Assembly (NCBI GenBank): GCA_035648735.1
Contig: DASRKX010000050.1
Coordinates: 1 to 64,000 of the forward strand
DNA: 64,000 nucleotides
Reading direction: 5' to 3'
Origin: REEB95 sp035648735
GTDB taxonomy: Bacteria > Pseudomonadota > Alphaproteobacteria > ATCC43930 > CGMCC-115725
Positions 37,162 through 46,484 of the stretch are shown here, in pieces (within the stretch, counting starts at the first letter, position 1; each line of letters starts with the position of its first letter). A program made the position numbers and the translations under genes. The notes beneath the pieces are model-generated. The model was not told where the DNA came from and ran no database searches. It was given only the letters and a program-made list of their open reading frames with translations.

Positions 37162-37937
37162 AACGTTCCCGGGTAAGCGCCGCCGTCGATCAGTAAATTC
37201 TGCCCGGTGATGTAGCCCGACGACGAAGCGCAGAGGAACGCGCAGGCGTCGCCGAACTCCTCGATGGTGCCGAGGCGCTCGGCCGGCAACGCCGCCAGAC
37301 GGCGCCTCATCGCCTCGTCGAACGACACCTGCCAGGTCTTCGCCATAGCCTCGACATTCGACTTGATGCGATCGGTATCGATCGTGCCGGGCAGCAAATT
37401 ATTGATCGTCACGTTGTGCTTTACCGTCTTGCGCGCGATCCCGGCGACGAACCCGGTCAGGCCCGAGCGCGCGCCGTTCGACAGCCCGAGGATGTCGATC
37501 GGCGCCTTGACCGCGCTCGATGTGATGTTGACGATACGGCCGAAGCGCCGGCCGATCATGCCGTCGACCGTCGCCTTGATGAGTTCGATCGGCGTCAGCA
37601 TGTTGGCGTCGAGCGCCCTGATCCAGATTTCGCGATTCCAGTCGTGGAAATCGCCGGGCGGCGGACCGCCGGCGTTGGTGATGAGGATGTCCGGCGCCGG
37701 ACAGGCGGCCAGAAGCTGCGCGCGACCTTCCGGCGTGGTGACGTCGCAGACGAGCGGCGTGACCGTGACGCTGTATTTGCCGCGCAGCTCGGCTGCGGTC
37801 GCTTCGAGCGCCTCCTTGCCGCGCGCGCTGATGACGAGATCAACGCCTTCTCCCGCCAGCGCCGCGGCACAGCCTTTGCCGAGCCCCTTGCTCGAGGCGC
37901 AGACGATCGCCTTTCTGCCCTTGAGGCCTAAATTCAT
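37158..37937 (-). CDS. SDR-family oxidoreductase with non-canonical catalytic site
   Basis: A 259-residue Rossmann protein of the short-chain dehydrogenase superfamily, resembling 3-oxoacyl-ACP reductases. The cofactor motif is altered: VCASSKGLGKGCAAALAGEG instead of the usual TGxxxGxG. NAG is kept in ILITNAGGPPPGDFHDW and the serine in VNITSSAVKAPIDILGLSNG, but the catalytic YxxxK reads SNGAR, with Ser153 and Arg157 where tyrosine and lysine are expected. A known SDR subgroup shows this pattern; its activity is not established. ATG 37937 fits the family; the frame extends further but without homology. It is followed upstream on the same strand by cytochrome genes. Confidence 0.8.
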   Translation of the reverse strand: MNLGLKGRKAIVCASSKGLGKGCAAALAGEGVDLVISARGKEALEATAAELRGKYSVTVTPLVCDVTTPEGRAQLLAACPAPDILITNAGGPPPGDFHDWNREIWIRALDANMLTPIELIKATVDGMIGRRFGRIVNITSSAVKAPIDILGLSNGARSGLTGFVAGIARKTVKHNVTINNLLPGTIDTDRIKSNVEAMAKTWQVSFDEAMRRRLAALPAERLGTIEEFGDACAFLCASSSGYITGQNLLIDGGAYPGTF

Positions 37938-37974
37938 GCTTCCTCCCTGCCGGCGCGCCGTTTTTGGTCGCGCG

Positions 37975-38868
37975 CTATTTCTTCCTATCGGTCGCGTGCA
38001 GCGGCGGCAAGGATTTGAGATAGATTGCGATGGCATGGCGGTCGTCGTCGGTGAGCATGGCCGTCCCCTTCACCACGTCGCCCATGCCGCCGCCCACGGA
38101 GTCGAAATCGGGTGTCTGCCCGCTCTTCAGCACTGTTTCGATGTCCTCGATCGTCCATTGGCCGATGCCGGTGTCGTGGTCGGGCGTGATGTTCGGCGCC
38201 TTCTGCTTGTCCGGTCCTTGCGGATCACCGGCATAGGCGTGGGCGCGATCGAGGCCGCCGAGAAAATTGCGCGGCGTGTGGCACTCCTGGCAATGCACCA
38301 CGGCCTCGGCGAGATAGCGGCCGCGGTTCCATTCCGCGTCCTTTCCCGCCACCGGAGCGAGCGGCCCTTCGCGAAAGAAAAGACTGCGCCACACGACCAG
38401 CAGCGGCCGAAAGCCAAAGGGGAATTTGACCGCCTGCGGCTTGTCGGGAACCGCCGACGGCGGTTGCGCCATGACATAGGCGTAGAGGTCGGCGATATCG
38501 GCATCCGTCATGCCGGTGAATGAATCATAGGGAAATACCGGGAAAAGGAATTCGCCGTCCCGCCCTTTCCCCTCGCGCAGCGCGCGGCGGAAATCCGCCA
38601 GGCTCCAGCCGCCGATGCCCTGGGCCGGATCAGGAGTTATGTTGGGGCTGTAGAAGATGCCAAAGGGTGTATCGAGCGCGCGGCCGCCGGCAAGCGGCGC
38701 GCCGCCGTTCTTGGCGGCGGTATGGCAGGAAACGCAATCGGCGGCGTTGAACAGATAGGCGCCGCGCGACACCGCCGCATCGTCGGCGGCGAAAGCCGCC
38801 TGCCAGGGCAACAGGACGAGGAGGATCGGGAGAGCGAGCGTCAGCTTCTGCGTCGGCTTTTTCTGCAT
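37975..38868 (-). CDS. Periplasmic di-haem cytochrome c
   Basis: A 297-residue exported cytochrome with signal peptide LTLALPILLVLLPWQAAFAA. Two class I haem sites are present: FNAADCVSCHTAAKNGG with methionine ligand candidates in DSFTGMTDADIADLYAYVM, and VVHCQECHTPRNFLGG followed by GGGMGDVVKGTAMLTDDDRH. Such di-haem subunits (FixP/alcohol-dehydrogenase cytochrome-like) carry electrons from a dehydrogenase to a terminal oxidase; no dehydrogenase lies next to it. ATG 38868 is set by the signal peptide. It follows the cytochrome c'-like gene by 16 bases, so the pair is probably co-transcribed. Confidence 0.85.
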   Translation of the reverse strand: MQKKPTQKLTLALPILLVLLPWQAAFAADDAAVSRGAYLFNAADCVSCHTAAKNGGAPLAGGRALDTPFGIFYSPNITPDPAQGIGGWSLADFRRALREGKGRDGEFLFPVFPYDSFTGMTDADIADLYAYVMAQPPSAVPDKPQAVKFPFGFRPLLVVWRSLFFREGPLAPVAGKDAEWNRGRYLAEAVVHCQECHTPRNFLGGLDRAHAYAGDPQGPDKQKAPNITPDHDTGIGQWTIEDIETVLKSGQTPDFDSVGGGMGDVVKGTAMLTDDDRHAIAIYLKSLPPLHATDRKK

Positions 38869-38884
38869 GACCCTCCGTCGGTCT

Positions 38885-39349
38885 CTAGCTGCGCGGCGCG
38901 CGGTAGTCGGTGTGACAGCTCCCGCAGCCATCACGGAAAGTCGCAACGAGCTGATCCTGCACCCTCTGTCGGTCGCCGACCCGCACCGCGGCCAGCAGCT
39001 TCTGCTCCTCGGCCTGTAACGTGACGGGCGTTGCCTTGAACTTGTCCCAGTTCTGCCAAATCTCGGGCTTGGCGCGGCTCTTGCCGGGGAAATCGACGCT
39101 GCTGGTGCCGGGCTGAAACTGGTCGACGATCTTCGGTGCCAGCGCCAGCAAATCATTGACCTTGTCGATGGCCGATCCCTGATCGCCCTTGCCCTTGGCG
39201 TAAGCCGCAATGGCGTCGAAATCGTGTTGCTGCCGTTCCATGAAATCCTGGCGCTCCTTGACGAGAGCGGCTTTGTCCTGGGCGAAGGCTGCAGCGCTTG
39301 AGAGTGCGAGTCCGATGAGCGCGACGCAACCGGTAATTTTTAGTTTCAA
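38885..39349 (-). CDS. Cytochrome c'-like protein
   Basis: A 154-residue exported four-helix protein with its single haem motif near the C-terminus, RDGCGSCHTDYRAPRS, as in class II cytochromes (c'/c556). The signal peptide LKITGCVALIGLALSSAAAFA is cut before QDKAALVKE. No in-frame ATG lies close to it; the start is most likely TTG 39349, preceded by AGGTGG at suitable spacing. The helix with ERQDFMERQQHDFDAIAAYA carries the probable axial methionine. Cytochromes c' bind NO or CO or transfer electrons. It precedes the di-haem cytochrome gene. Confidence 0.8.
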   Translation of the reverse strand: MKLKITGCVALIGLALSSAAAFAQDKAALVKERQDFMERQQHDFDAIAAYAKGKGDQGSAIDKVNDLLALAPKIVDQFQPGTSSVDFPGKSRAKPEIWQNWDKFKATPVTLQAEEQKLLAAVRVGDRQRVQDQLVATFRDGCGSCHTDYRAPRS

Positions 39350-39461
39350 GCACCACCTGTCCAAAATTTGGCATGCCAATGCGTTCGGCCGGCGTGATGA
39401 TAAAAACATCGATCGCCGCGCAGCGTCACGTTTGCGTGAGCCGAAGCCGTCTCGGCGGCGT

Positions 39462-40085
39462 TCAGCTGATCGGGCCGGCGATGTGCGCCACGAAGCCGGG
39501 ACGCGTTTCCAGACGCGCATACCATGCCTTCAGTTTCGGCATGTCGGGGCGCTCGATGGGATAGAGGTACCAGCGGTGCAGCCAGATGCCGGTGACGATG
39601 TCGGCGAGCGTGAACGCATCGCCGGCGAGGTAAGGCTGGCTTTCAAGCAACGTCTCGAGAATTCGCCACAGGCCGATCGCATCCTCGCGGAACTTTTCCA
39701 GCGTCGCCTTGTCGCGCTTGTCTTCCGGCGTGCGGTAATAGCCCCACATCAACGCCGCCAGGGGCGTGTTGAGCTTCGAGAGCTGCCAGTCCATCCAGCG
39801 CTCGACCTGGCTGCGCAGGCCCGGCTCGGTCGGATAGAGGGCCGCGCCGCCGCGTCGCGTGTTGCACAGATAGCGGCAGATCGTGTTCGATTCCCAGACG
39901 ATGAGATCGCCGTCCTGTATCGTCGGCACCAACCCGTTTGGATTCATCGCCCGGTAGCCCGGCTGATCGTTGCCGCCGAACTTGCCGCCGACATCGAGGC
40001 GATCGAAATCGATGCCGAGATCGGCGCAGACCCACAGCACCTTTTGCACGTTGGACGAGTTCGACCGTCCCCAGATTTTCAGCAT
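39462..40085 (-). CDS. Glutathione S-transferase family protein
   Basis: A 207-residue GST of normal size. The thioredoxin-like N-terminal domain has LKIWGRSNSSNVQKVLWVCA, where a serine near residue 9-10 could activate glutathione, NPNGLVPTIQDGDLIVWESN (cis-proline and gamma-glutamyl site) and the IC RYL helix; the all-helical C-terminal domain has LAGDAFTLADIVTGIWLHRW, the conserved hydrophobic-staple aspartate. It could serve detoxification or ring-cleavage isomerisation; no aromatic-pathway gene is adjacent. Starts at ATG 40085, after the suf cluster and 22 bases from sufT. Confidence 0.85.
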   Translation of the reverse strand: MLKIWGRSNSSNVQKVLWVCADLGIDFDRLDVGGKFGGNDQPGYRAMNPNGLVPTIQDGDLIVWESNTICRYLCNTRRGGAALYPTEPGLRSQVERWMDWQLSKLNTPLAALMWGYYRTPEDKRDKATLEKFREDAIGLWRILETLLESQPYLAGDAFTLADIVTGIWLHRWYLYPIERPDMPKLKAWYARLETRPGFVAHIAGPIS

Positions 40086-40107
40086 TCCCCCGCCCCCGCG
40101 AAAATCC

Positions 40108-40551
40108 TCAGTCCATCAGGCCCAGTTCGAGCTTGGCTTCCTCGCTCATGCGAGCCTTATCCCAGGGCGGCGTCCACACCAGCTTGACGCGCGCCTCCTG
40201 CACGCCGGGCACGGCGGAAATCGCATCGCGCACCTGACCCGGCAGCGCGCCGGCCACCGGACAGGCCGGCGTGGTGAGCGTCATCTCGACATAGACGGTG
40301 CCATCCTTGTTGGCGAGGAGCTCGTAGATCAATCCCAAATCGACGAGGTTCACCGGGATCTCGGGATCACGCACGGTCTTGAGCGCGTCCAGCACCTTTT
40401 CCTTCAGTTCCGGATCGCCTTCATCGGGAACCGGGCGCTCGACCGGGTCAAGCTCCACCGGGGGCGCGGCATCGGGATCACGCATGAAGCCGAAGGGATC
40501 GGCTTGCATCGGTTTCGTCGCGGGATTGTCATGCGGATTGTCGGCGGTCAT
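40108..40551 (-). CDS. sufT: SufT-like iron-sulfur assembly protein (DUF59/MIP18)
   Basis: A 147-residue protein whose C-terminal 100 residues form a DUF59 domain: LDALKTVRDPEIPVNLVDLG, YVEMTLTTPACPVAGALPGQ with the conserved cysteine, and VKLVWTPPWDKARMSEEAK. The acidic, proline-rich N-terminus (residues 1-45) is low-complexity. SufT proteins help mature Fe-S enzymes under high demand. It follows sufU by five bases on the same strand and is the last gene of the suf operon. ATG 40551 is used. Confidence 0.87.
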   Translation of the reverse strand: MTADNPHDNPATKPMQADPFGFMRDPDAAPPVELDPVERPVPDEGDPELKEKVLDALKTVRDPEIPVNLVDLGLIYELLANKDGTVYVEMTLTTPACPVAGALPGQVRDAISAVPGVQEARVKLVWTPPWDKARMSEEAKLELGLMD

Positions 40552-40556
40552 CGCGG

Positions 40557-41051
40557 CTACTCGGTCTTGACGGTGGCGATTTTGGTGGCGGCGCCGGGCG
40601 CGTTCTTCAACGCCGCCTCGAAGGCGTGCCAGGCGAGCGTCGCGCATTTGACGCGCGTCGGATAGGCCTTGACGCCTTCCAGAGGTGCCAGCCGCTCCAT
40701 ATCGTCCGCGAGCGCAGCCGGCACCGGCGACGCGGACTGGCCGGTGACGGTCGCGTGAAATCCCTTGAACAGCGATTCGGCCTCGGCGACGGTCTTGCCC
40801 TTGAGCACCTCGGTCATCAGCGAAGCCGAGGCGGTTGAGATGGCGCAGCCGCGACCTTCAAAGGCGACGTCCTTGATCCGGTCGCCGGCCAATTCGAGGT
40901 AGACCGTCACGCGGTCGCCGCAGAGCGGATTATGTCCTTGCGCGAAATGGCTCGCGTGGTCGAGCGCGTGGAAATTCCGCGGGTGGCGCCCGTGATCGAG
41001 GATGATGTCCTGGTAGAGCTCGCGCGGATCGTTGGCTGTCATGGAACTCAC
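40557..41051 (-). CDS. sufU: SufU zinc-dependent sulfurtransferase / Fe-S scaffold-like protein
   Basis: Accepts persulfide sulfur from SufS for Fe-S cluster assembly. The 164-residue IscU-fold protein keeps the three conserved cysteines in NPLCGDRVTVYLELAG, FEGRGCAISTASASLM and RVKCATLAWHAFEAAL, and has the long insertion between the second and third cysteine that separates SufU from IscU. GTG 41051 overlaps the sufS stop as GTGA; ATG 41042 is an alternative three residues in. The gene lies between sufS and sufT. Confidence 0.88.
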   Translation of the reverse strand: MSSMTANDPRELYQDIILDHGRHPRNFHALDHASHFAQGHNPLCGDRVTVYLELAGDRIKDVAFEGRGCAISTASASLMTEVLKGKTVAEAESLFKGFHATVTGQSASPVPAALADDMERLAPLEGVKAYPTRVKCATLAWHAFEAALKNAPGAATKIATVKTE

Positions 41052-42298
41052 GCGAAAATCTTCTGCGCCGATTGGAGCGCCACGGCAAATGCGTCGATGT
41101 CGCTCTCGTCGTTATAGACGCCGAGCGATGCCCGCGTCGTGCCGGCGAGGCCGAGCTTGTCCATCAGTGGCTGGGCGCAGTGGTGGCCCGCCCTGACGGC
41201 GACGTGATGTTGATCCAGCACGGTGGCGAGATCGTGCGGATGCACACCCTCGACGTCGAGCGAGAGAATGCCGAGGCGCCGCTGGCCCGCCGGCACCAGG
41301 CGGACGCCCGGCAGGCGGGACAGCCGGTCGACGCCATAGCCGGTCAGCGCCGCCTCGTGCTCGAAAATGGCGTCGCGGCCGAGCGCGTCGATGTAATCGA
41401 GCGCGCGCGCCAAGCCAATCGCGCCGGAGATGTCGGGCGTGCCGGCCTCGAAGCGGTGCGGCGGCTTCTGGAAAGTGGTCTCGTCGAAGGTGACGTTGAC
41501 GATCATGTCGCCGCCGCCCTGCCAGGGCGGCATGGTTTCGAGGATATCCTGCTTGGCATAGAGCACGCCGATGCCGGTCGGGCCGTAGGTCTTGTGGCCG
41601 GAGAAAACATAGAAATCGCAATCCATGGCGCGCACATCGACAGGCAAGCGCGGTGCCGCCTGACAGCCGTCGATCAGAGTCTTGGCGCCGTGCTTGTGCG
41701 CCAGACGCGTGATGGCCTCGACGGGCAGCATCGCGCCGGTGGCGTTGGCGAGCTGGGTCACGGCCACCAGCTTGGTGCGGGACGAGATGCGCTTCTCGAA
41801 TTCGGCAAGATCAATCCCACCCGAAGCGTCAATCGGCGCCACCACCAGCTTCAGGCCGGTGCGTGCCCGGATCAGCTGCCACGGCACGATATTGGCGTGA
41901 TGCTCCAATTCGGTGATAAGCACCTCGTCGCCGGGCTTGAGGAAATTCATGCCCCAGCTATAGGCCACCAGATTGATCCCCTCGGTGGCGCCGCGCACGA
42001 AGACGATCTCGTCGGCGCTCGCCGCGTTGAGAAATTTGCGTACCCGCTCGCGCGCCGCCTCGAAGAGATCGGTCGAGCGCGCGCTCAGGCGATAGACGCC
42101 GCGATGCACATTGGCATAGTCGCTGCGGTAATAATCGTCGACGCGGTCGATGACGACCGCCGGCTTCTGCGCGCTGGCCGCACTGTCGAGAAAGACGAGC
42201 CCGGGATTGCGCTCGAAGATCGGAAAGTCGCGGCGGATGGCGCGCGGATCGAAGCTCGGCTTGACCGTCGGATGAAGATTGCTCGCGGCGCGGTTCAC
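41048..42298 (-). CDS. sufS: Cysteine desulfurase SufS
   Basis: PLP-dependent enzyme that takes sulfur from cysteine for Fe-S assembly. The 416-residue protein has the class-II desulfurase features: N-terminal VFLDSAASAQKPAVVIDRVD, FVRGATEGINLVAYSW, the PLP lysine in CDFYVFSGHKTYGPTGIGVL, HRFEAGTPDISGAIGLA and the active cysteine in AVRAGHHCAQPLMDKLGLAG. GTG 42298 overlaps the sufD stop as GTGA and starts VNRAASNLHPTVKPSFD; the frame runs further up inside sufD but without homology. Confidence 0.93.
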   Translation of the reverse strand: MNRAASNLHPTVKPSFDPRAIRRDFPIFERNPGLVFLDSAASAQKPAVVIDRVDDYYRSDYANVHRGVYRLSARSTDLFEAARERVRKFLNAASADEIVFVRGATEGINLVAYSWGMNFLKPGDEVLITELEHHANIVPWQLIRARTGLKLVVAPIDASGGIDLAEFEKRISSRTKLVAVTQLANATGAMLPVEAITRLAHKHGAKTLIDGCQAAPRLPVDVRAMDCDFYVFSGHKTYGPTGIGVLYAKQDILETMPPWQGGGDMIVNVTFDETTFQKPPHRFEAGTPDISGAIGLARALDYIDALGRDAIFEHEAALTGYGVDRLSRLPGVRLVPAGQRRLGILSLDVEGVHPHDLATVLDQHHVAVRAGHHCAQPLMDKLGLAGTTRASLGVYNDESDIDAFAVALQSAQKIFA

Positions 42299-43596
42299 TT
42301 GCCGTCTCCGCCGGCGAGCCAGCGCGACAGATGAGCCGCCAGATGCGCGCGTAAATCCGGATTCTCGACGCGCTCCACCGCTTCGACGGCGAAGGCTTCG
42401 ACCAGCATGCGCCGTGCTTCGTCCGGCGGGATGCCGCGGCTTTCGAGATAGAATAGTGCCGCCTCGTCCAAATCGCCGACCGTGGCGCCGTGGCTGCATT
42501 TGACGTCGTCGGCCAGGATGTCGAGTTCGGGCTTGGTGTCGATGGCGGCGCGCCGACTCAGCAGCAAATTCTTGTTGAGCATGTGCGCGTCGGTCTTCTG
42601 GGCGTTAGGCCGCACCGCGATGGTGCCGAGAAACACGCCATGCGCGCGATCCTGCGCCACGCCCTTGAAATATTCGCGCGAGGTGCCGCCGGGCGCGACA
42701 TGCTCGACGAAGGTGGCGTTGGTCGCCTCCTGCTCGCCGCGCAGGAGATAAGCGCCATCGAGCACGCCGTGCGCGCCCTCGCCGTCGAGCTTCACCAGGC
42801 TGTCGTGGCGCGACAAGCGGCCCCCGAGCGTCAGAACGAAACTCTCATAGCGCGATTTGGCGGCAAGCTCGATCCGGTTCTGCCCGAGATGGATCGCTTC
42901 CCGGCTCTCGTCCTGCACGGTGACGTGAGTCAGCGCGGCACCTTGCGCCAAGTCGATGACGCCGACGGCGTTGATCCAGTTCGCGCCGCTGCCGGCATAG
43001 GTCTCGACGAGCGTCGCGCGGCTGCCGGCGCCGAGCCGAATCAAATTGCGCAGATGGAAGGATTGCTGCACGCCCTGCTCGAGATGGATGATCTCGACCG
43101 GATTGCCCAAGGTCACGCCGGGCTCGAGCGCCAGCACGAAGCCGTCGGCGAACAGCGCGGCGTTGAGCGCCGCGAAAGGCTGGGCGCCGGCCATGTCGGT
43201 CTCGCGCAACGCCGGTTCGAGCAGTTCGGGCCGGTCGGCCAGGGTACGCGCCGTCGAGGCGAGCCAGACGCCCTTGGGCAACGCGCCGATGGCGGAAAGC
43301 TTGCCGGAAAAGCCGCCATTCACCAACACGACACGATGTGACGGCACCTTGAGCTTCCAGGGATCGAGCGCCGCCGGCTCGGCAGTGGCGCCGTCGCGCG
43401 CCGGCGCGAAGACGTTGCGGGTCAGCGGCCGCAGATCGTTGAAGCGCCAGCTTTCCTGGCGGCGCGTCGGAAAGCCCAGCTCGCCGAAGCGCTTGATCGC
43501 CGCATCGCGGCGCCGGCCTAGCCACGCCGGCTCGTTCGTCGCGCGCGTCGCGGCGAAGGCTTCGACATAGGGCTTGGCTTCGGCCAGCATGGTCAC
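42295..43596 (-). CDS. sufD: SufD, Fe-S cluster scaffold component
   Basis: Partner of SufB in the SufBC2D scaffold. The 433-residue protein starts near MLAEAKPYVEAFAATRA; family signatures are RRQESWRFNDLRPLTRNVF in the N-terminal helical part and, in the beta-helix core, VEHVAPGGTSREYFKGVAQD, RPNAQKTDAHMLNKNLLLSR, DDVKCSHGATVGDLDEAALF and YLESRGIPPDEARRMLVEAF. The histidine used in cluster assembly lies in KCSHGAT. GTG 43596 overlaps the sufC stop as GTGA; ATG 43590 is two codons in. Confidence 0.93.
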   Translation of the reverse strand: MTMLAEAKPYVEAFAATRATNEPAWLGRRRDAAIKRFGELGFPTRRQESWRFNDLRPLTRNVFAPARDGATAEPAALDPWKLKVPSHRVVLVNGGFSGKLSAIGALPKGVWLASTARTLADRPELLEPALRETDMAGAQPFAALNAALFADGFVLALEPGVTLGNPVEIIHLEQGVQQSFHLRNLIRLGAGSRATLVETYAGSGANWINAVGVIDLAQGAALTHVTVQDESREAIHLGQNRIELAAKSRYESFVLTLGGRLSRHDSLVKLDGEGAHGVLDGAYLLRGEQEATNATFVEHVAPGGTSREYFKGVAQDRAHGVFLGTIAVRPNAQKTDAHMLNKNLLLSRRAAIDTKPELDILADDVKCSHGATVGDLDEAALFYLESRGIPPDEARRMLVEAFAVEAVERVENPDLRAHLAAHLSRWLAGGDGK

Positions 43597-44342
43597 GCCG
43601 CGTCGCCATAGGCGGCATAGCCACTTTTCTCGAGCTCGAGCGCCAGACTTTTGTCACCCGATTTGACGATGCGACCGCCGCTCAGCACATGCACGCGGTC
43701 GGGCACGACGAAATTCAGCAGCCGCTGATAATGCGTGATCATCACGACCGCGCGCGACCGATCGCGCAGCGCATTGATGCCCTTCGCCACGGTCTGCAAC
43801 GCATCGATATCGAGGCCGCTATCGGTTTCGTCGAGGATGGCGAGCCTCGGCTCGAGGATCGCCATCTGGAAGACTTCGTTGCGCTTTTTTTCGCCACCGG
43901 AGAATCCGACATTGACGCCGCGCTGCAGCAGATCTTCGCCGATCTCCAGCAACTTCAGCTTGGAGCGCACCAGCTTGAGGAACTGGCCGGCATCGAGATC
44001 GGGCTTGCCTTGCTGCTTGCGCCTCGCGTTGAGGGCGGCGCGCAGGAAATAGGTGTTGTTCACGCCGGGAATTTCGACGGGGTACTGGAAGGCGAGGAAT
44101 ACGCCCTCGCGCGCGCGCTCATCCGCCGGCATCGCCAGCAGGTCGCGGCCCTCATAGTTCACCGTGCCCGCGGTGACTTGGTAACCGGGCTTGCCCGACA
44201 GGATTCCGGCGAGCGTGCTCTTGCCCGAGCCGTTCGGCCCCATGAGGGCGTGAACCTCGCCGGCCTTGACCGAGAGGGTCACGCCCTTGAGGATTTCGCG
44301 CCCATCGGGAATGCACGCGTACAGGTTCTCGATGTCCAACAT
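43593..44342 (-). CDS. sufC: SufC, Fe-S assembly ATPase
   Basis: ABC-type ATPase subunit of the SufBCD scaffold, 249 residues. Walker A is LMGPNGSGKSTLAGILSG, the signature motif is VGFSGGEKKRNEVFQMAILE, Walker B is RLAILDETDSGLDIDALQTV and the switch histidine is in VVMITHYQRLLNF. The FLAFQYPVEIPGVNNTYFLR Q-loop segment is characteristic of SufC. It follows sufB by six bases. Confidence 0.95.
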   Translation of the reverse strand: MLDIENLYACIPDGREILKGVTLSVKAGEVHALMGPNGSGKSTLAGILSGKPGYQVTAGTVNYEGRDLLAMPADERAREGVFLAFQYPVEIPGVNNTYFLRAALNARRKQQGKPDLDAGQFLKLVRSKLKLLEIGEDLLQRGVNVGFSGGEKKRNEVFQMAILEPRLAILDETDSGLDIDALQTVAKGINALRDRSRAVVMITHYQRLLNFVVPDRVHVLSGGRIVKSGDKSLALELEKSGYAAYGDAA

Positions 44343-44348
44343 GATGCT

Positions 44349-45796
<1,448 letters not shown>

Positions 45797-45800
<4 letters not shown>

Positions 45801-46255
45801 GACCGCGCTCCCGTTCCGGAATTGGGCGGCGCCTTGGCCCAGCGCGCGAGAAAAGCACCCGGGGTCATCTCGGCCAACGTCATGCCGGACAGCGCGGTAC
45901 CGACGGCGGCGTTGATGCGCTGCCAATGGGGCTTGGTGCCGCAGAAATCGGCGCGCTGGCAGGACGGGCCATGCGTCGTGCATTGCGTGACGCCGATGGC
46001 GCCGTCGATCGCGCCCACCACCTCGGCGACCGAGATCGAAGCGGCCGGACGCGCCAGCCGATAGCCGCCGGCGACGCCGCGCGCGCCGGTCACCACCCCG
46101 CCATGCGCCAGCGCCTTCAGCAGCTTGGCGACGGTGGCGCGCGGCAGGCGGGTTTCCACCGCCACTGCCGCAGCGGTTACCTGGCGCTCGGGATCGGCGG
46201 CCAGATGCGAGGCAACGATGACGCCATAATCGGCCAGTTTACTGAGGATAATCAT
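45797..46255 (-). CDS. Rrf2/IscR-type regulator of the suf operon
   Basis: A 152-residue winged-helix regulator that should sense Fe-S status and control the operon it heads. The N-terminal DNA-binding part reads MIILSKLADYGVIVASHLAA and TRLPRATVAKLLKALAHGG (recognition helix), with the Rrf2 wing GARGVAGGYRLARPAASISV. Three cysteines in TQCTTHGPSCQRADFCGTKP are spaced C-x6-C-x5-C, as in IscR cluster binding. It is the first gene of rrf2-sufBCDSU-sufT, coupled to sufB by an ATGA overlap, so autorepression when clusters are plentiful is likely. The 229 bases upstream hold the operon promoter region. Confidence 0.9.
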
Positions 46256-46379
46256 GGGACCCAGCTATATAGGACTGCTTCGGTACTCATTAGATCGGCA
46301 CTAAACCCCAAGCGTCAAGGCTAGGCAACCCTTATGTCATCAGGGTTTTAACGACTTGGAACCACGCGGAGAGACAACA

Positions 46380-46408
46380 TGGTTAACGCCAGCAGTGGCC
46401 ATTAACCA
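46380..46408. other. Inverted repeat in the rrf2/beta-helix divergent region
   Basis: TGGTTAA (46380-46386) is repeated inverted as TTAACCA (46402-46408), with GCC/GGC inside the arms extending the match. It lies between the divergent Rrf2 gene (start 46255) and the beta-helix protein gene (start 46485). It could be an operator or a transcript hairpin; there is no U-tract. Confidence 0.3.
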
Positions 46409-46484
46409 CACTCTCAAGTATCACTTTAATGATTTGATCTGATATCTTGCTTTTACAACTTATTTATAGGGATCGAGAGATCGC

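Noticed and set aside
46380..46408. Eight-codon ATG frame in the rrf2 divergent region as a leader peptide
   Set aside because: It is only eight codons, ends inside the inverted repeat and has no clear downstream attenuator.
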